Assembly (NCBI GenBank): GCA_021789215.1
Contig: JAJYJS010000011.1
Coordinates: 1-64,000, forward strand
Reading direction: 5' to 3'
Length of the DNA stretch: 64,000 nt
Source: Nitrospirota bacterium
GTDB lineage: Bacteria; Nitrospirota; Thermodesulfovibrionia; Thermodesulfovibrionales; JdFR-88
Shown here: piece after piece, positions 8,677 to 17,852 of the stretch
How the letters are laid out: every line of letters begins with the position of its first letter
Numbering within the stretch: position 1 is the stretch's first letter
Program-made: the position numbers and the translations under genes
The notes under the pieces: generated by a model
Told to the model about the DNA's origin: nothing
The model's database searches: none
What the model saw: only the letters and a program-made list of their open reading frames with translations

Positions 8677-10611
8677 TCACCTGGCGGAGGGGGCCTGCGG
8701 CTCCTTCTTCTTTTCGGCCGGGGCAGCGGCTTCATCATCCTTCCAGACTTCCCTGTGCGCACTCCTGAGCTTGCCTACCATTTTTATCCTGTCTTGGAAC
8801 TGCTGCGTTATCCTGTCGGCGTCGTCCTGGTTGCTCACGACATGAGGCGTCACCAGCACAATAAGCTCCGTCTTGTCGGTAGTCTGCTGCGTATTGGAGA
8901 ACAGGTATCCCAGGATCGGTATCTTGCTCAATATGGGTATGCCCACCCTCGAGTAATTCTTGCTCTCCCTTATCAGGCCGCCAATCAGCAGCGTATGGCC
9001 GTCTTTGACCGCCGCAGTGGTGATGGCCCTCCTGGTGTCGAAGCTCTGGAAGCCCTGCCCCGCGACCTGCACAACGGCCCCTGGCTGGCTGACCTCCTGC
9101 GTTATCTTCAACACCACCTTGTTCTGCTCGGTTATATGCGGCGTAACGGTAAGGATGGTGCCGATGGTCTTGTACTCTATCTGGCTGGAGGACTGGAACG
9201 GCGTAACGCCGTTGATGGTGCCAACGCCAGGCTGCTGCACGAGCTGGCCGGTGGCAATCGGGGTCTCGCTGCCTATCTCTATCTTGGCTTCCTTGTTGTC
9301 CATCGCCAGTATGTGAGGGCTCGCTATGACGTTCAGCTTGGACTGGCTTGCCAGGGCGTTCAGCGCGGAGGCCAGGTTTATCGAGCCTATCTTGTCCATC
9401 AGGGTCGCGGTAAAAAGCCCGACCTGCGGCGTGGCTGTCGGCGCGGCCCCCAGAGGATTCGTTTTATCCAGGTTTACGGACGCCCCCTGGGTGAAGCCTC
9501 CGCCATATGTAGGTCTCCCTGTAGTCCTGTTAAGCAGCCACTCTATGCCGAACTGACTGCTGTCGCTAAGCGTGACCTCCGCCACAAGGACCTCTATGAG
9601 CACCTGTTTGGCCGGGACATCAAGCCTCTTCAGGAGTTCCAGCACGGAAAGATATGCCCTTGGGGTCGTCTTTATGACCAGTGCGTTTATGTCGTCATAC
9701 GCTGTAACGGTCATTTCGCCGATTTCGCCGGGAAGCGCCTGGATGCCCTGACCGCCCACCCCCCTCTGGGGTATTATGGCTGTTCTGGGCGCGGGCAATC
9801 CGCCGGTTTCCTTCTTTTCAGGGTAAATGCTCTTGAGGATGTCCGCCAGCTTCTTGGCCTCGCCGTTTTCGACGTAATAGACGAAGGTCTTTACGGACTC
9901 GCGTTCGGTGTCCGAGACATCAAGGGCCTCGATTATCTTCATGAACCTGGCAAGCGTCTCCGGCAGCGCCGTGACTATCAGCAGATTGGCTGGTTCATAA
10001 ATGATCAAGTCGGTCCCGCGCGGCATCAGCGTGCGAAGGATGTTGGCGATGTCACCGGCCTTCACGTAATCAAGGGGTATTATCTGCGTGACGAACCCGG
10101 AATCGAGGACCACTTTCTGCCCTTTCCCCTTTTCCACGGGAATAGGCTGCTGCTTGGCCGTATCTATCGGCACTATCTTGTAAAGCGGTCCGTCCTTCAC
10201 GGCGGTAAGCCCGTTCAACTCAAGTATGTTCTGGAATATCCTGAACAGGTCCTTGACCGGGAATTTCTTGTAGGACTGAATCGTGACCTTGCCGGTAATG
10301 CCAGGGGCAAGGAGGTAATTCACCTTCAAAAGCTCGCCGAAAGTCGAAATAACGGTTTCAAGGTCGGCGTTGTCGAAGTTGAGGACTATGTAGTCCTCTT
10401 TCTCGCCCTTTTCTATCCTTACAGGCTCTTCTTCTTTCTTTTCCGTCTGTTGCTGCTGCCCCGGCGGTTCAGGAAGCTTAAGCTCTTCCTGGCCGGGGGC
10501 GGGGGCAGGAAGGACCGGTGCAGGTTTTTTTACCGCCTGCCGCGGCGCACACGAAAACAGGAGGAACGCAAATGCAAGAAAAAGGGCCGTTGCCCTGTAT
10601 GCAGTCTTCAC
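8677..10611 (-). CDS. gspD: Type II secretion secretin GspD
   Basis: A 644-residue outer-membrane secretin. The chosen start is GTG 10611, which forms a GTGA overlap with the gspC stop; it gives a signal peptide with lipobox L-L-F-S-C (Cys21), so it is probably a lipoprotein, as in pilotin-independent secretins. N0-N3 domains follow (roughly 85-360, with repeated L-N-L/N-G-L and D-V-P-x-x-Q-V elements), then the beta-barrel secretin domain near 440-610 with the conserved V-P-x-L-S-x-I-P-x-x-G-x-L-F pattern. The C-terminus is charged. A P/E/Q-rich linker separates the lipid anchor from N0. Confidence 0.93.
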   Translation of the reverse strand: MKTAYRATALFLAFAFLLFSCAPRQAVKKPAPVLPAPAPGQEELKLPEPPGQQQQTEKKEEEPVRIEKGEKEDYIVLNFDNADLETVISTFGELLKVNYLLAPGITGKVTIQSYKKFPVKDLFRIFQNILELNGLTAVKDGPLYKIVPIDTAKQQPIPVEKGKGQKVVLDSGFVTQIIPLDYVKAGDIANILRTLMPRGTDLIIYEPANLLIVTALPETLARFMKIIEALDVSDTERESVKTFVYYVENGEAKKLADILKSIYPEKKETGGLPAPRTAIIPQRGVGGQGIQALPGEIGEMTVTAYDDINALVIKTTPRAYLSVLELLKRLDVPAKQVLIEVLVAEVTLSDSSQFGIEWLLNRTTGRPTYGGGFTQGASVNLDKTNPLGAAPTATPQVGLFTATLMDKIGSINLASALNALASQSKLNVIASPHILAMDNKEAKIEIGSETPIATGQLVQQPGVGTINGVTPFQSSSQIEYKTIGTILTVTPHITEQNKVVLKITQEVSQPGAVVQVAGQGFQSFDTRRAITTAAVKDGHTLLIGGLIRESKNYSRVGIPILSKIPILGYLFSNTQQTTDKTELIVLVTPHVVSNQDDADRITQQFQDRIKMVGKLRSAHREVWKDDEAAAPAEKKKEPQAPSAR

Positions 10612-11102
10612 CTTGAAATTGCCTTTACCCTTTCCATTGAAAGGTCGATGTCCTCGCCCATCCACCTCAAAACAGCGCTCTTTTCCCCTACGCTGACGAG
10701 CCGCGCGTTTTCAACCACATCACCCGGTTTCACCACGAACCTGCCGCCCTTGCTGTCTTCGATTATGGCAAGCTGTTTCCCGTTTTCATCTATTACGCCC
10801 TTCAGGGAAAAATCGGGCCTGGGCGGAAGCGCCTGTTTCTGCATCGCCTGAATCTCCTTCGGAGTGGGAGGCGGGGGCGGCACATGCCCTCTTTCCTTGC
10901 TGAAGAGGTCCCTGCCCTCGATATCGGCATTCCAGCCCGGCTGGAAACCGGCTATGGCCTTTTCCTGTCTCACGCCCTCTTTCCGTTTCTCCCCGGCTGC
11001 ATCCCCAAGCGGGTCGTAAAAGACCGTTTCCTTTAATAAATTGGCTACTAAGATTACCATAAAGAGGGCCAAAATGCCCAATAAAAATCTCTTCCTTATC
11101 AT
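10608..11102 (-). CDS. gspC: Type II secretion protein C (HR-domain)
   Basis: A 164-residue inner-membrane protein with one N-terminal transmembrane helix (about residues 6-24), a proline-rich linker around residues 75-81 and a C-terminal homology-region domain of beta strands (D-F-S-L-K-G-V-I ... V-K-P-G-D-V-V). This is the GspC/PilP-like part that contacts the secretin N0 domain. There is no PDZ domain, so it is a short form. It sits directly before gspD and overlaps gspM by ATGA. PilP-like identity cannot be fully excluded. Confidence 0.78.
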   Translation of the reverse strand: MIRKRFLLGILALFMVILVANLLKETVFYDPLGDAAGEKRKEGVRQEKAIAGFQPGWNADIEGRDLFSKERGHVPPPPPTPKEIQAMQKQALPPRPDFSLKGVIDENGKQLAIIEDSKGGRFVVKPGDVVENARLVSVGEKSAVLRWMGEDIDLSMERVKAISR

Positions 11103-11644
11103 GACCTCATCAACCCCGACACCTGCATCTTTATCCGAAGGGTATTTTTCTCCTTGTCTTTGACGTCGCCGGTGTCCTTCCGGTTTATCAGCAGCCTGTC
11201 GACCTGCATATATGAATGCGGGGAATCCATTTTTTTAAGGAAGCCGCTAAGCTGTTTTATGCTGCCCTCCGCCTCCATGTATATGGGCAGTATCCTGTAG
11301 CCCTTGCCGTTTGAGGACTGGACAGGGCGTATGGTCAGCATGGAAAGCCCCGCGGATTTTGCCATATCCTGAAGCCTGAGCTGGAGCCGGGCGAAGGCCA
11401 GCGACTCGTCTTTTTCCCTTATGACCCCTTCCTCCAGCTTTTCGAGCCCCTTCTTTGCGGCTTCGAGTTCATTTCCGGAGCTCCTTGCGCCGTTCACAAA
11501 CGCCTGGTACTTCTCGATATTCGCGTAATTGGTCCCCGTCTCCTCCTGGAGCAATTGTCTCTTTCCGTCAAGCGGCTCAACCACCAGCACGTATATGGAG
11601 ACAAGCAGGACAGCCAACCCCACGACCAAAAAGGACTTTCTCAT
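11099..11644 (-). CDS. gspM: Type II secretion protein M (PilO-like)
   Basis: A 181-residue bitopic protein: one transmembrane helix near residues 6-23, a coiled-coil stretch to about residue 95, then a ferredoxin-like alpha/beta domain ending in a basic tail. This architecture is shared by GspM and PilO, which link the cytoplasmic ring to the periplasm. Sequence alone does not separate the two names, but its neighbours gspL and gspC support GspM. It overlaps both neighbours by ATGA. Confidence 0.75.
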   Translation of the reverse strand: MRKSFLVVGLAVLLVSIYVLVVEPLDGKRQLLQEETGTNYANIEKYQAFVNGARSSGNELEAAKKGLEKLEEGVIREKDESLAFARLQLRLQDMAKSAGLSMLTIRPVQSSNGKGYRILPIYMEAEGSIKQLSGFLKKMDSPHSYMQVDRLLINRKDTGDVKDKEKNTLRIKMQVSGLMRS

Positions 11645-12912
11645 TGTCCGATGTCCATCTTTATCGAGAACCTCTCAATCCCGTCCCTGGAAACCACAGG
11701 GGAGGAGAACTCCACTTTCCTGAACATCGGTGAGTTCTCAAGCGGCTCTATTATCATTGCGGCGTTGTTCGAGAACCCGGCAATCTCCACCTTGCCTTTT
11801 TCTTCAATCACGAAGCTTGAAAGCCACGCGTCCCCTGGGAGCACCCTGCTCAGCTCCGAAAGGACTTTTACCGGCTTGTTCATGCCGGACTGAAAACCGC
11901 GCAGGAATTCTTTCCTCTGCCTGATGTCGTCGAGGCTGCGCCTTGACTCAAGCAGGCCCGAAGCGCTCTTTTTAAGCCCGCTTATCTGCGCCTCCACCTT
12001 CCTGTAGGCGGAATAATCCTTGTAGTAAGCCAATACGGGCGTAAGCAGGTAAACCAGCACGCAGAACCCGGCCATCCCCCACAGCGCATAAGTATATGCC
12101 CTGGGACTGCCGGCGGAAGCAAGCCCTGATGTCCCGGCAGGTGCGAAATCCATTCTTACCGGCCTCTTTTTTGAAACGGAATGCGCGACGGCATACGCCG
12201 GGACAAGCGGCACGTTCTCATACGCCAGCGCCTGATTGAACACGCCCTCGCCGCAAAAATATACGTCGGCCGGGTCCGCGAGTTTCAGGCGTTCCACTTC
12301 CGCCTGCGCCTCGGCCGCGGCGAATGTCTTGATCAGCCCTGGTTTGCCATCGGAGAAAAATGCGGTGTAAGCGTCCTTTTTCCCCGCATATACAAAAATG
12401 CCCCTCTTCTTTTTCTTCTCCGTCAGAAACTCGTTCAGCATCTCGATAAAGGAATTCCTGAGGCCCGCTATTTTCACTCCGGCGGCCCTGGCGGCCTCCA
12501 GCGCCCATGAAATGGACTCCGTCCTTATCGCAAAAACCAGTATCTTTAGCGACCCGTTTTCCTGTTTCCGCTCTATGAAATCATATGCGTATTCCTCCGG
12601 CATCAGGGGGAGGTGTTTTTCAAGCTCGAAGGCAAGGGCGCCTTTAAGGTCTTCCCTCTTCATGGCCGGAAGCTCTATTACGTGATGCGAAAACCTCCAG
12701 TTTTCAAATCCGAGGACCACCGCCTTCACATTGAACCGTTCCTTGAGCCTGGCAAGCATCTCCCTGACGGCCGAGGATTTTCCCTGCGTGTCCGCCGGGA
12801 GCGGGGCTTCCTCAAAATGTATCCTTTTTACAGGGCCGGGAGGGAATATCCCCCTGCTTATCACAGCGGCCTGGAGCCTGTCGCCCTCCATGTTCAAACC
12901 GGCTATGTTCAA
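11641..12912 (-). CDS. gspL: Type II secretion protein L (PilM/PilN-like)
   Basis: A 423-residue protein combining a cytoplasmic actin-like domain (residues 1-250, similar in outline to PilM), a single transmembrane helix near 275-297 and a periplasmic ferredoxin-like domain similar to PilN. This full-length combination is the GspL architecture, which recruits the ATPase GspE to the membrane. Start ATG 12912 overlaps the gspK stop by ATGA. Its cytoplasmic half should bind the GspE N-domain encoded two genes upstream. Confidence 0.8.
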   Translation of the reverse strand: MNIAGLNMEGDRLQAAVISRGIFPPGPVKRIHFEEAPLPADTQGKSSAVREMLARLKERFNVKAVVLGFENWRFSHHVIELPAMKREDLKGALAFELEKHLPLMPEEYAYDFIERKQENGSLKILVFAIRTESISWALEAARAAGVKIAGLRNSFIEMLNEFLTEKKKKRGIFVYAGKKDAYTAFFSDGKPGLIKTFAAAEAQAEVERLKLADPADVYFCGEGVFNQALAYENVPLVPAYAVAHSVSKKRPVRMDFAPAGTSGLASAGSPRAYTYALWGMAGFCVLVYLLTPVLAYYKDYSAYRKVEAQISGLKKSASGLLESRRSLDDIRQRKEFLRGFQSGMNKPVKVLSELSRVLPGDAWLSSFVIEEKGKVEIAGFSNNAAMIIEPLENSPMFRKVEFSSPVVSRDGIERFSIKMDIGQ

Positions 12913-13835
12913 ACGCTCTCCTTCCAGTACAGGGTCTTTATCCTGAAACCCTTCCCCGCGTTGGGCAGCCTCTGCACTATCGAGGTCAGCTTCACGGCAT
13001 CTTCTTTCTGGCCCGCTGGCCTCGCGGATATCTCCACCCGGAAATGCAGCGACGATGTGAGGCTCGCGCCCGCCAGAGCCACTGCCGGCGGGATGGCCCT
13101 CAGCCCCCCGAAATCCCTTCTCTCTATCATCAGCCGCTCTATATCCAGCGGGTTCACCCCCAGCATCTCAAGCACTCCTTTGGAAACCGTATTCACGTTT
13201 ATTCCCGTCCCATATGTGGTCAGCAGCGAGATAAGGGGCACCCCGCTGTTTTTCCTGTAAAGGTAATCTCCCTTGATGCCCTTTACCAGCATCAATTCCT
13301 CAGGCACGCTGAACAGGTCGTCCTTGGCCTTGTAAGGCGGGTCAAGCGACATGTAGTAATCGGATTTTGCGCCATTAAGGCGGTGCAGTTCATTTGGGCT
13401 CTTCCAGTCGAGGATGGAATCCGAAATCGTGGTCAAATCCTCTTCGGGCGCCCCTGCCCACAGGAACACCTTTTTAATGGTGTCCGGCGGGAGGAAGTTT
13501 ATATTCAGCCTGGATTCCTCATCCGACAGCTTGACGTCGACATCTATCCCGTTTATGGTCTTCCTGCCCGATATGGACGGGCGCTCCTTGTCGGTAATCA
13601 GGTTGCCCTTGTCATCGAGCAGGTCAACCTGGAGGTCCTTATCGGTAACGAGATAGCGCATCACGTCCTCATACGCGGAAAGGGCCGCGTAGTAGGACGT
13701 GGTCTCGTCCCTGAAGTTCCTGGTGCTCATGTTCTCCTCGTGGGTGTAAAAGGCAAAGCTCATGGCCAGCACGGAAAGCAGGGCCATTACCCATAAGGTG
13801 AGGATAAGCGCTATGCCTTTTCTGTCAAAGCTCAA
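12909..13835 (-). CDS. gspK: Type II secretion minor pseudopilin GspK
   Basis: A 308-residue minor pseudopilin that caps the pseudopilus. The N-terminus has the short basic leader and hydrophobic helix R-K-G-I-A-L-I-L-T-L-W-V; cleavage would follow Gly7. GspK is recognised by its large size, the helical insert with L-N-I-N-F-L, and the I-N-V-N-T metal-site region near residues 215-220. The start is TTG 13835, 8 bases upstream of the gspE stop, with no clear Shine-Dalgarno, so expression probably depends on coupling to gspE. No gspG, H, I or J lies in the window. Confidence 0.88.
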   Translation of the reverse strand: MSFDRKGIALILTLWVMALLSVLAMSFAFYTHEENMSTRNFRDETTSYYAALSAYEDVMRYLVTDKDLQVDLLDDKGNLITDKERPSISGRKTINGIDVDVKLSDEESRLNINFLPPDTIKKVFLWAGAPEEDLTTISDSILDWKSPNELHRLNGAKSDYYMSLDPPYKAKDDLFSVPEELMLVKGIKGDYLYRKNSGVPLISLLTTYGTGINVNTVSKGVLEMLGVNPLDIERLMIERRDFGGLRAIPPAVALAGASLTSSLHFRVEISARPAGQKEDAVKLTSIVQRLPNAGKGFRIKTLYWKESV

Positions 13836-15492
13836 TCTGCGTGACCCTGTAGACTTCGTCGATTGTCGTTATGCCCTGCCTGACTTTCCCGAGGCCGTCC
13901 TTGCGGAGCGTCCTCATCCCCGAGGCGACGGCCTTGTCCTTCATCTCCCTCGACGTGGCGTTCCTTGTGATCAGCTCCCTGAATTCGTCGTCTATGTCCA
14001 GCAGTTCGAATATGGCAACCCTGCCCCTGTATCCGGTGCCGTTGCACCTCTCGCATCCCCTGCCTTCCCACACGGCCTCTATGCCCTCCGCCTTCACCGG
14101 CGGGTCGGCCTCTTTCTGCACCTTGCAATAAGGGCAGATGCGCCTTACAAGCCTCTGGGCCATGACGCCGGCGAGCGTCGAGGACACAAGATAGGGCTCC
14201 ACGCCCATATCGACAAGCCTCGTAATGGCGCTGGCGGAGTCGTTGGTGTGCAGGGTGCTGAAAAGCAGGTGCCCCGTGAGGGCGGCGTGTATCGAGATGC
14301 TTGCCGTCTCCAGGTCCCTTATCTCGCCCACCATTATGATGTCCGGGTCCTGCCTTACTATGTGCCTCAGCCCGTTGGCAAACGACAGGCCGATCCTGGG
14401 CCTTACCTGTATCTGGTTTATGCCCCTGAGCAGGTATTCGACCGGCTCCTCCACGGTGATTATCTTCTTTTCCGGCGAGTTCAGCTTTACCAGCGATGCG
14501 TAAAGCGTCGTCGTCTTTCCGCTTCCGGTAGGGCCCGTTATGAGCACCATTCCGTAAGGTTTTTTTATGAGCCTCCCGTACCTTTCAAGGAGCTGTCCGT
14601 CGAAACCTATTTCTTCGAGGGATATGAAGGAAGCCTCCCTGTCCAGCAGCCTCATCACTATGCTCTCGCCGTAAACCGTGGGCAGCGTCGAGACCCTTAT
14701 GTCTATGTCCCTGCCGGCGAAACTCCCCCTTATGCGCCCGTCCTGCGGCAGCCGCCTCTCGGCTATGTTCATGCGGCTCAGGAGCTTTATCCTGGACGAG
14801 AGCGCAGGCTGCATCTTTGCCGGCAGCATCTCCTTGTCGTAAAGGATGCCGTCAATCCTGTAGCGCACCCTTATCAGCGTTTCCTCCGGCTCCACGTGGA
14901 TGTCGCTGGCCCTGTCCTTTACGGCGTTCTCTATGATGAGGTTCACGAGCTGTATTATGCCCTTTTCCTGGGCCAGGTCCTTCAGGTGGCTCACATCCCC
15001 GTTTTCCTCGGGCACCGAGGCCTCCTCCTCTATCACGCCCTCTATGAGGCGCTGCATCATGGCGTTCCTCGATGCGTAAAGCGAGTCCAGGTGGCTGATG
15101 ATGGATTTGCCTTTGGCAAGATAGAGCTTGACGTCGCACCCGAACGAGGCCCTGATGCTCTCCACCGCGTCCCGCCTGCTGGTGTCCGCAATCGCAAGCG
15201 AGAGCGTGCCGTTATTGACGCTCAGGGGCAGGAACGCGTTTTCTTTGAGAAAAGCGAAAGAAAGTTTATCTATCGGCAGGGTTTCGGGGAATTCCTTTTC
15301 GGAGATTATGGGCAGGCCGGACTGTATGGACAGGGCTTCAAGAAGCTCCTCCTCCTTCAGGCGGAGTTCCATCAGAATATCTCCCAGCTTGCGCCTGCCG
15401 CTTTCTCCGGTTTGAACCCTGAGAGCCCGGCCAAGCTCGTCATCGCTGATGTAGCCTAGCCTGAGGAGTATCTGCCCTAACTTTTCAGCCAT
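13825..15492 (-). CDS. gspE: Type II secretion ATPase GspE
   Basis: A 555-residue hexameric ATPase driving pseudopilus assembly. N1E-like domain (1-130), then Walker A G-P-T-G-S-G-K-T-T near residue 321, the Asp box and Walker B (I-M-V-G-E-I-R-D) near 385, and a four-cysteine zinc finger near 455-490 (C-P-Y-C ... C-E-R-C). It is the first gene of the block; the 126-base gap upstream carries no convincing promoter. The ATG is at 15492. PilB-like type IV pilus ATPases are close relatives, but gspK/L/M/C/D next to it favour secretion. Confidence 0.93.
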   Translation of the reverse strand: MAEKLGQILLRLGYISDDELGRALRVQTGESGRRKLGDILMELRLKEEELLEALSIQSGLPIISEKEFPETLPIDKLSFAFLKENAFLPLSVNNGTLSLAIADTSRRDAVESIRASFGCDVKLYLAKGKSIISHLDSLYASRNAMMQRLIEGVIEEEASVPEENGDVSHLKDLAQEKGIIQLVNLIIENAVKDRASDIHVEPEETLIRVRYRIDGILYDKEMLPAKMQPALSSRIKLLSRMNIAERRLPQDGRIRGSFAGRDIDIRVSTLPTVYGESIVMRLLDREASFISLEEIGFDGQLLERYGRLIKKPYGMVLITGPTGSGKTTTLYASLVKLNSPEKKIITVEEPVEYLLRGINQIQVRPRIGLSFANGLRHIVRQDPDIIMVGEIRDLETASISIHAALTGHLLFSTLHTNDSASAITRLVDMGVEPYLVSSTLAGVMAQRLVRRICPYCKVQKEADPPVKAEGIEAVWEGRGCERCNGTGYRGRVAIFELLDIDDEFRELITRNATSREMKDKAVASGMRTLRKDGLGKVRQGITTIDEVYRVTQIEL

Positions 15493-15612
15493 AAAATTGC
15501 TCTATTATATCATAAGAACATTCTTCAAGGATAAGCGGGTTCTCAAGAAACAGGTTGAGCTTTAGGCCGTAAGGTCCGGATTTTTCAGGGGAAAACTCAT
15601 TAAGATTACGGA

Positions 15613-15630
15613 CCCAAGCTAGTACTTGGG
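15613..15630 (-). terminator. Stem-loop across the mlaD stop codon
   Basis: CCCAAG and CTTGGG form a perfect 6-bp stem with a 6-base loop, enclosing the TAG stop of mlaD. No T-run follows, so it could be a weak terminator or an mRNA-end structure. Confidence 0.35.
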
Positions 15631-17085
15631 AGACACGGTGCCAAGCAGGTATTTGAGGTCCCTGTCTTCGAACCTCAAACCGCCGCCGAAATAAGGCCCC
15701 CTCCAGCGGCTGTTGAGGATGTTGTCATAACCCGCGGAGAGATAGATATTCTTGAACAGGAAGTAATCCGCCCCGACGGTCACATGGGCATTTTTTGCGA
15801 ATGCCTCATCCGCGGCAAAGTCGTAGGCGTCAATAAAGACCTTCAATTTGTCGTTGTAGAAGAACTGGTCGGCCCCCAGTCCGAATGTATTATCCATGAC
15901 CCCGATGCGGAAAGCCGTATTCCTGAACCGGTGCGCTATCTGGGCTATGAACTCGATGTCCTTCTTTGGCGTTTCGCTTGTAACCACAACCTGCCCGTCC
16001 GATATGCCGTATTCCTTGTCGAGCCTCGCTATCGGGTTCTGGGTCACGCCGATAATGTAATATTTGTCCGGCCTGGGCTGAAGAGTGAGCAGGAACCTGC
16101 CCCTTGTATCGTGGGCCTTTGTAAGATACTGGCCCTGAAAATCGAGGAACACCCTGAACCTGTTAATCGCTCCAAGCGTCTCGTTGAGGTTTTCTATCCC
16201 CTTGTTCACGTTCTTGTAAAGGCTCTCGTCGGTGAGCAGTTTTCCAAGAGTGCCTTTGCCCTCTGAAAGGTTGGCCGTTATCTTGTCCGCCTTCTTTATG
16301 ATATTGTCGATGTTCTGCTTGTTCTCGGACACCATGTCCTTGATGTCGCTCGTGGTGTTTTTGATGTTTCCAAGCACAGCGGGAGTTTCCCTCTTCAGGG
16401 TCTCTGACACGTCCCTCAGGTTCTCAACAAGCTCGCTTATGTTGTACTGGTTCTGGCTTACGACCGAGTCCAGGTTCTCTATGAGCTTGTTGGCCCTGTC
16501 AAGGGCAAGCCTGAGCTTTTTGTCGTTGGCCCTGACGGCGGCATTCGTATTGGCGGATATCTCCTTCAGGTTGTCAATAGCCGCCCTGAGGTTTTCTATC
16601 TCCCTGTCGGTAAATACCCTGTTCACGTTATTGACCAGCTTGCTTATGTCCGAGGAAACACTGGAGAACTTGCGCACCATCGTTTCTATGTCGACGGGCT
16701 CCTGAACGTGCGTTATCGTATCGCCGTCCTTAAGCACCGGCGGCTCGGAGCCGGTGGTCAGATCGAGGTATTTTTCGCCCAGGAAGCCTACCGTCTTCAC
16801 GCTCGCCGTGGCATCGGAGTAAAGCACAACCCCTGGGTTCATCCTCAATGTAAGCCTTGCCTTGCCGTCAGCAAGGACAATATCTTCTATGTAACCCGCA
16901 TCGACTCCGGCCACCCTTATCCTGGTCTTTTTATCGAGCCCGGAGGCGTCGCCCAGGAAGACGTAAAGCTTGTAGCCCTGCGGCCTGAGCCAGGCAAAGC
17001 CGCCCACCCAGAACGTCATGACCGACAGGAGGCCTATGACTATAAGGGCGAATATGCCTACCTTTAGCTCCGCCGATGCCTTCAT
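15619..17085 (-). CDS. mlaD: MlaD-family MCE lipid-transport protein with C-terminal beta domain
   Basis: A 488-residue protein. One transmembrane anchor (8-28), an MCE domain (about 38-115, with D-A-S-G-L and V-R-V-A-G-V), a long helical/coiled-coil region with repeated N-x-x-x-L-V-E-N patterns (130-300), and a C-terminal 170-residue region of alternating strands rich in aromatic residues that ends in K-Y. E. coli MlaD is only 183 residues. The last region looks like outer-membrane beta strands, hinting that this protein may bridge both membranes. It overlaps mlaF by ATGA and completes the mlaE-F-D order; no mlaB or mlaC lies nearby. Confidence 0.88.
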   Translation of the reverse strand: MKASAELKVGIFALIVIGLLSVMTFWVGGFAWLRPQGYKLYVFLGDASGLDKKTRIRVAGVDAGYIEDIVLADGKARLTLRMNPGVVLYSDATASVKTVGFLGEKYLDLTTGSEPPVLKDGDTITHVQEPVDIETMVRKFSSVSSDISKLVNNVNRVFTDREIENLRAAIDNLKEISANTNAAVRANDKKLRLALDRANKLIENLDSVVSQNQYNISELVENLRDVSETLKRETPAVLGNIKNTTSDIKDMVSENKQNIDNIIKKADKITANLSEGKGTLGKLLTDESLYKNVNKGIENLNETLGAINRFRVFLDFQGQYLTKAHDTRGRFLLTLQPRPDKYYIIGVTQNPIARLDKEYGISDGQVVVTSETPKKDIEFIAQIAHRFRNTAFRIGVMDNTFGLGADQFFYNDKLKVFIDAYDFAADEAFAKNAHVTVGADYFLFKNIYLSAGYDNILNSRWRGPYFGGGLRFEDRDLKYLLGTVSPKY

Positions 17086-17852
17086 GAAACGCTTATCCCC
17101 TCCACCTTGATCGGCCCTTCGAAGCTGCCGGTTATGAACTGTTTGGTAAGCGGATTGGAGGTGTTCTGTATCTCATCGGGAGCACCCTCCTCCACTATCT
17201 GCCCCTCGTAAAGGAAGGCTATCCTGCCGGCTATCCTGTACGCGCTGTGCATGTCGTGCGTTATGGCCACAGAAGTGACGTTAAGCTCCTCGCGCATTTT
17301 TATTATCAGCTCGTTGATGGCATCGGCCATTATGGGGTCAATGCCGGTCGTGGGCTCGTCATAAAGGAGTATCTCGGGCTTGTGCGCAATGGCCCTCGCA
17401 AGGCCCACACGCTTCCTCATGCCGCCCGAAAGCTCCGAAGGCATCAGGTCCTCCACATTCCTGAGCCCCACGAGACGCAGCTTTTCTATCGCCACCATCC
17501 TGGCCTCCCTGTCCTTCATGCCGCTCCTTGTCAGGGCGAAACTAACGTTTTCCCAGACTGTCATCGAATCGAACAAAGCCGCGCCCTGAAAAAGCATACC
17601 AAATTTCTTCCTGATTTCGTATAAATGCTTTTTATCAAGCCGGGTTATGTCCACGCCGGAGATTAAGACCCTCCCGCTGTCCGGCCTGAGAAGCCCTATT
17701 ATATGCTTCATGAGCACACTTTTTCCAGAGCCGCTCCCTCCTATGACGACCATGCTCTGGCCCTTCTCCACCCTGAGGTTTACGCCCCTCAGGACGTGAT
17801 TGTCCCCGAAGGACTTATGGACATCCACAACTTCTATTACGCTATCAGCCAT
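17082..17852 (-). CDS. mlaF: ABC transporter ATP-binding protein MlaF
   Basis: A 256-residue ATPase powering phospholipid movement between membranes. Walker A is G-G-S-G-S-G-K-S at 38-45, the signature L-S-G-G-M-R-K-R-V lies near 140, and Walker B I-L-L-Y-D-E-P follows, with the MlaF-type P-T-T-G-I-D-P-I. It overlaps the mlaE 3' end by 16 bases and mlaD by 4. Confidence 0.95.
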   Translation of the reverse strand: MADSVIEVVDVHKSFGDNHVLRGVNLRVEKGQSMVVIGGSGSGKSVLMKHIIGLLRPDSGRVLISGVDITRLDKKHLYEIRKKFGMLFQGAALFDSMTVWENVSFALTRSGMKDREARMVAIEKLRLVGLRNVEDLMPSELSGGMRKRVGLARAIAHKPEILLYDEPTTGIDPIMADAINELIIKMREELNVTSVAITHDMHSAYRIAGRIAFLYEGQIVEEGAPDEIQNTSNPLTKQFITGSFEGPIKVEGISVS

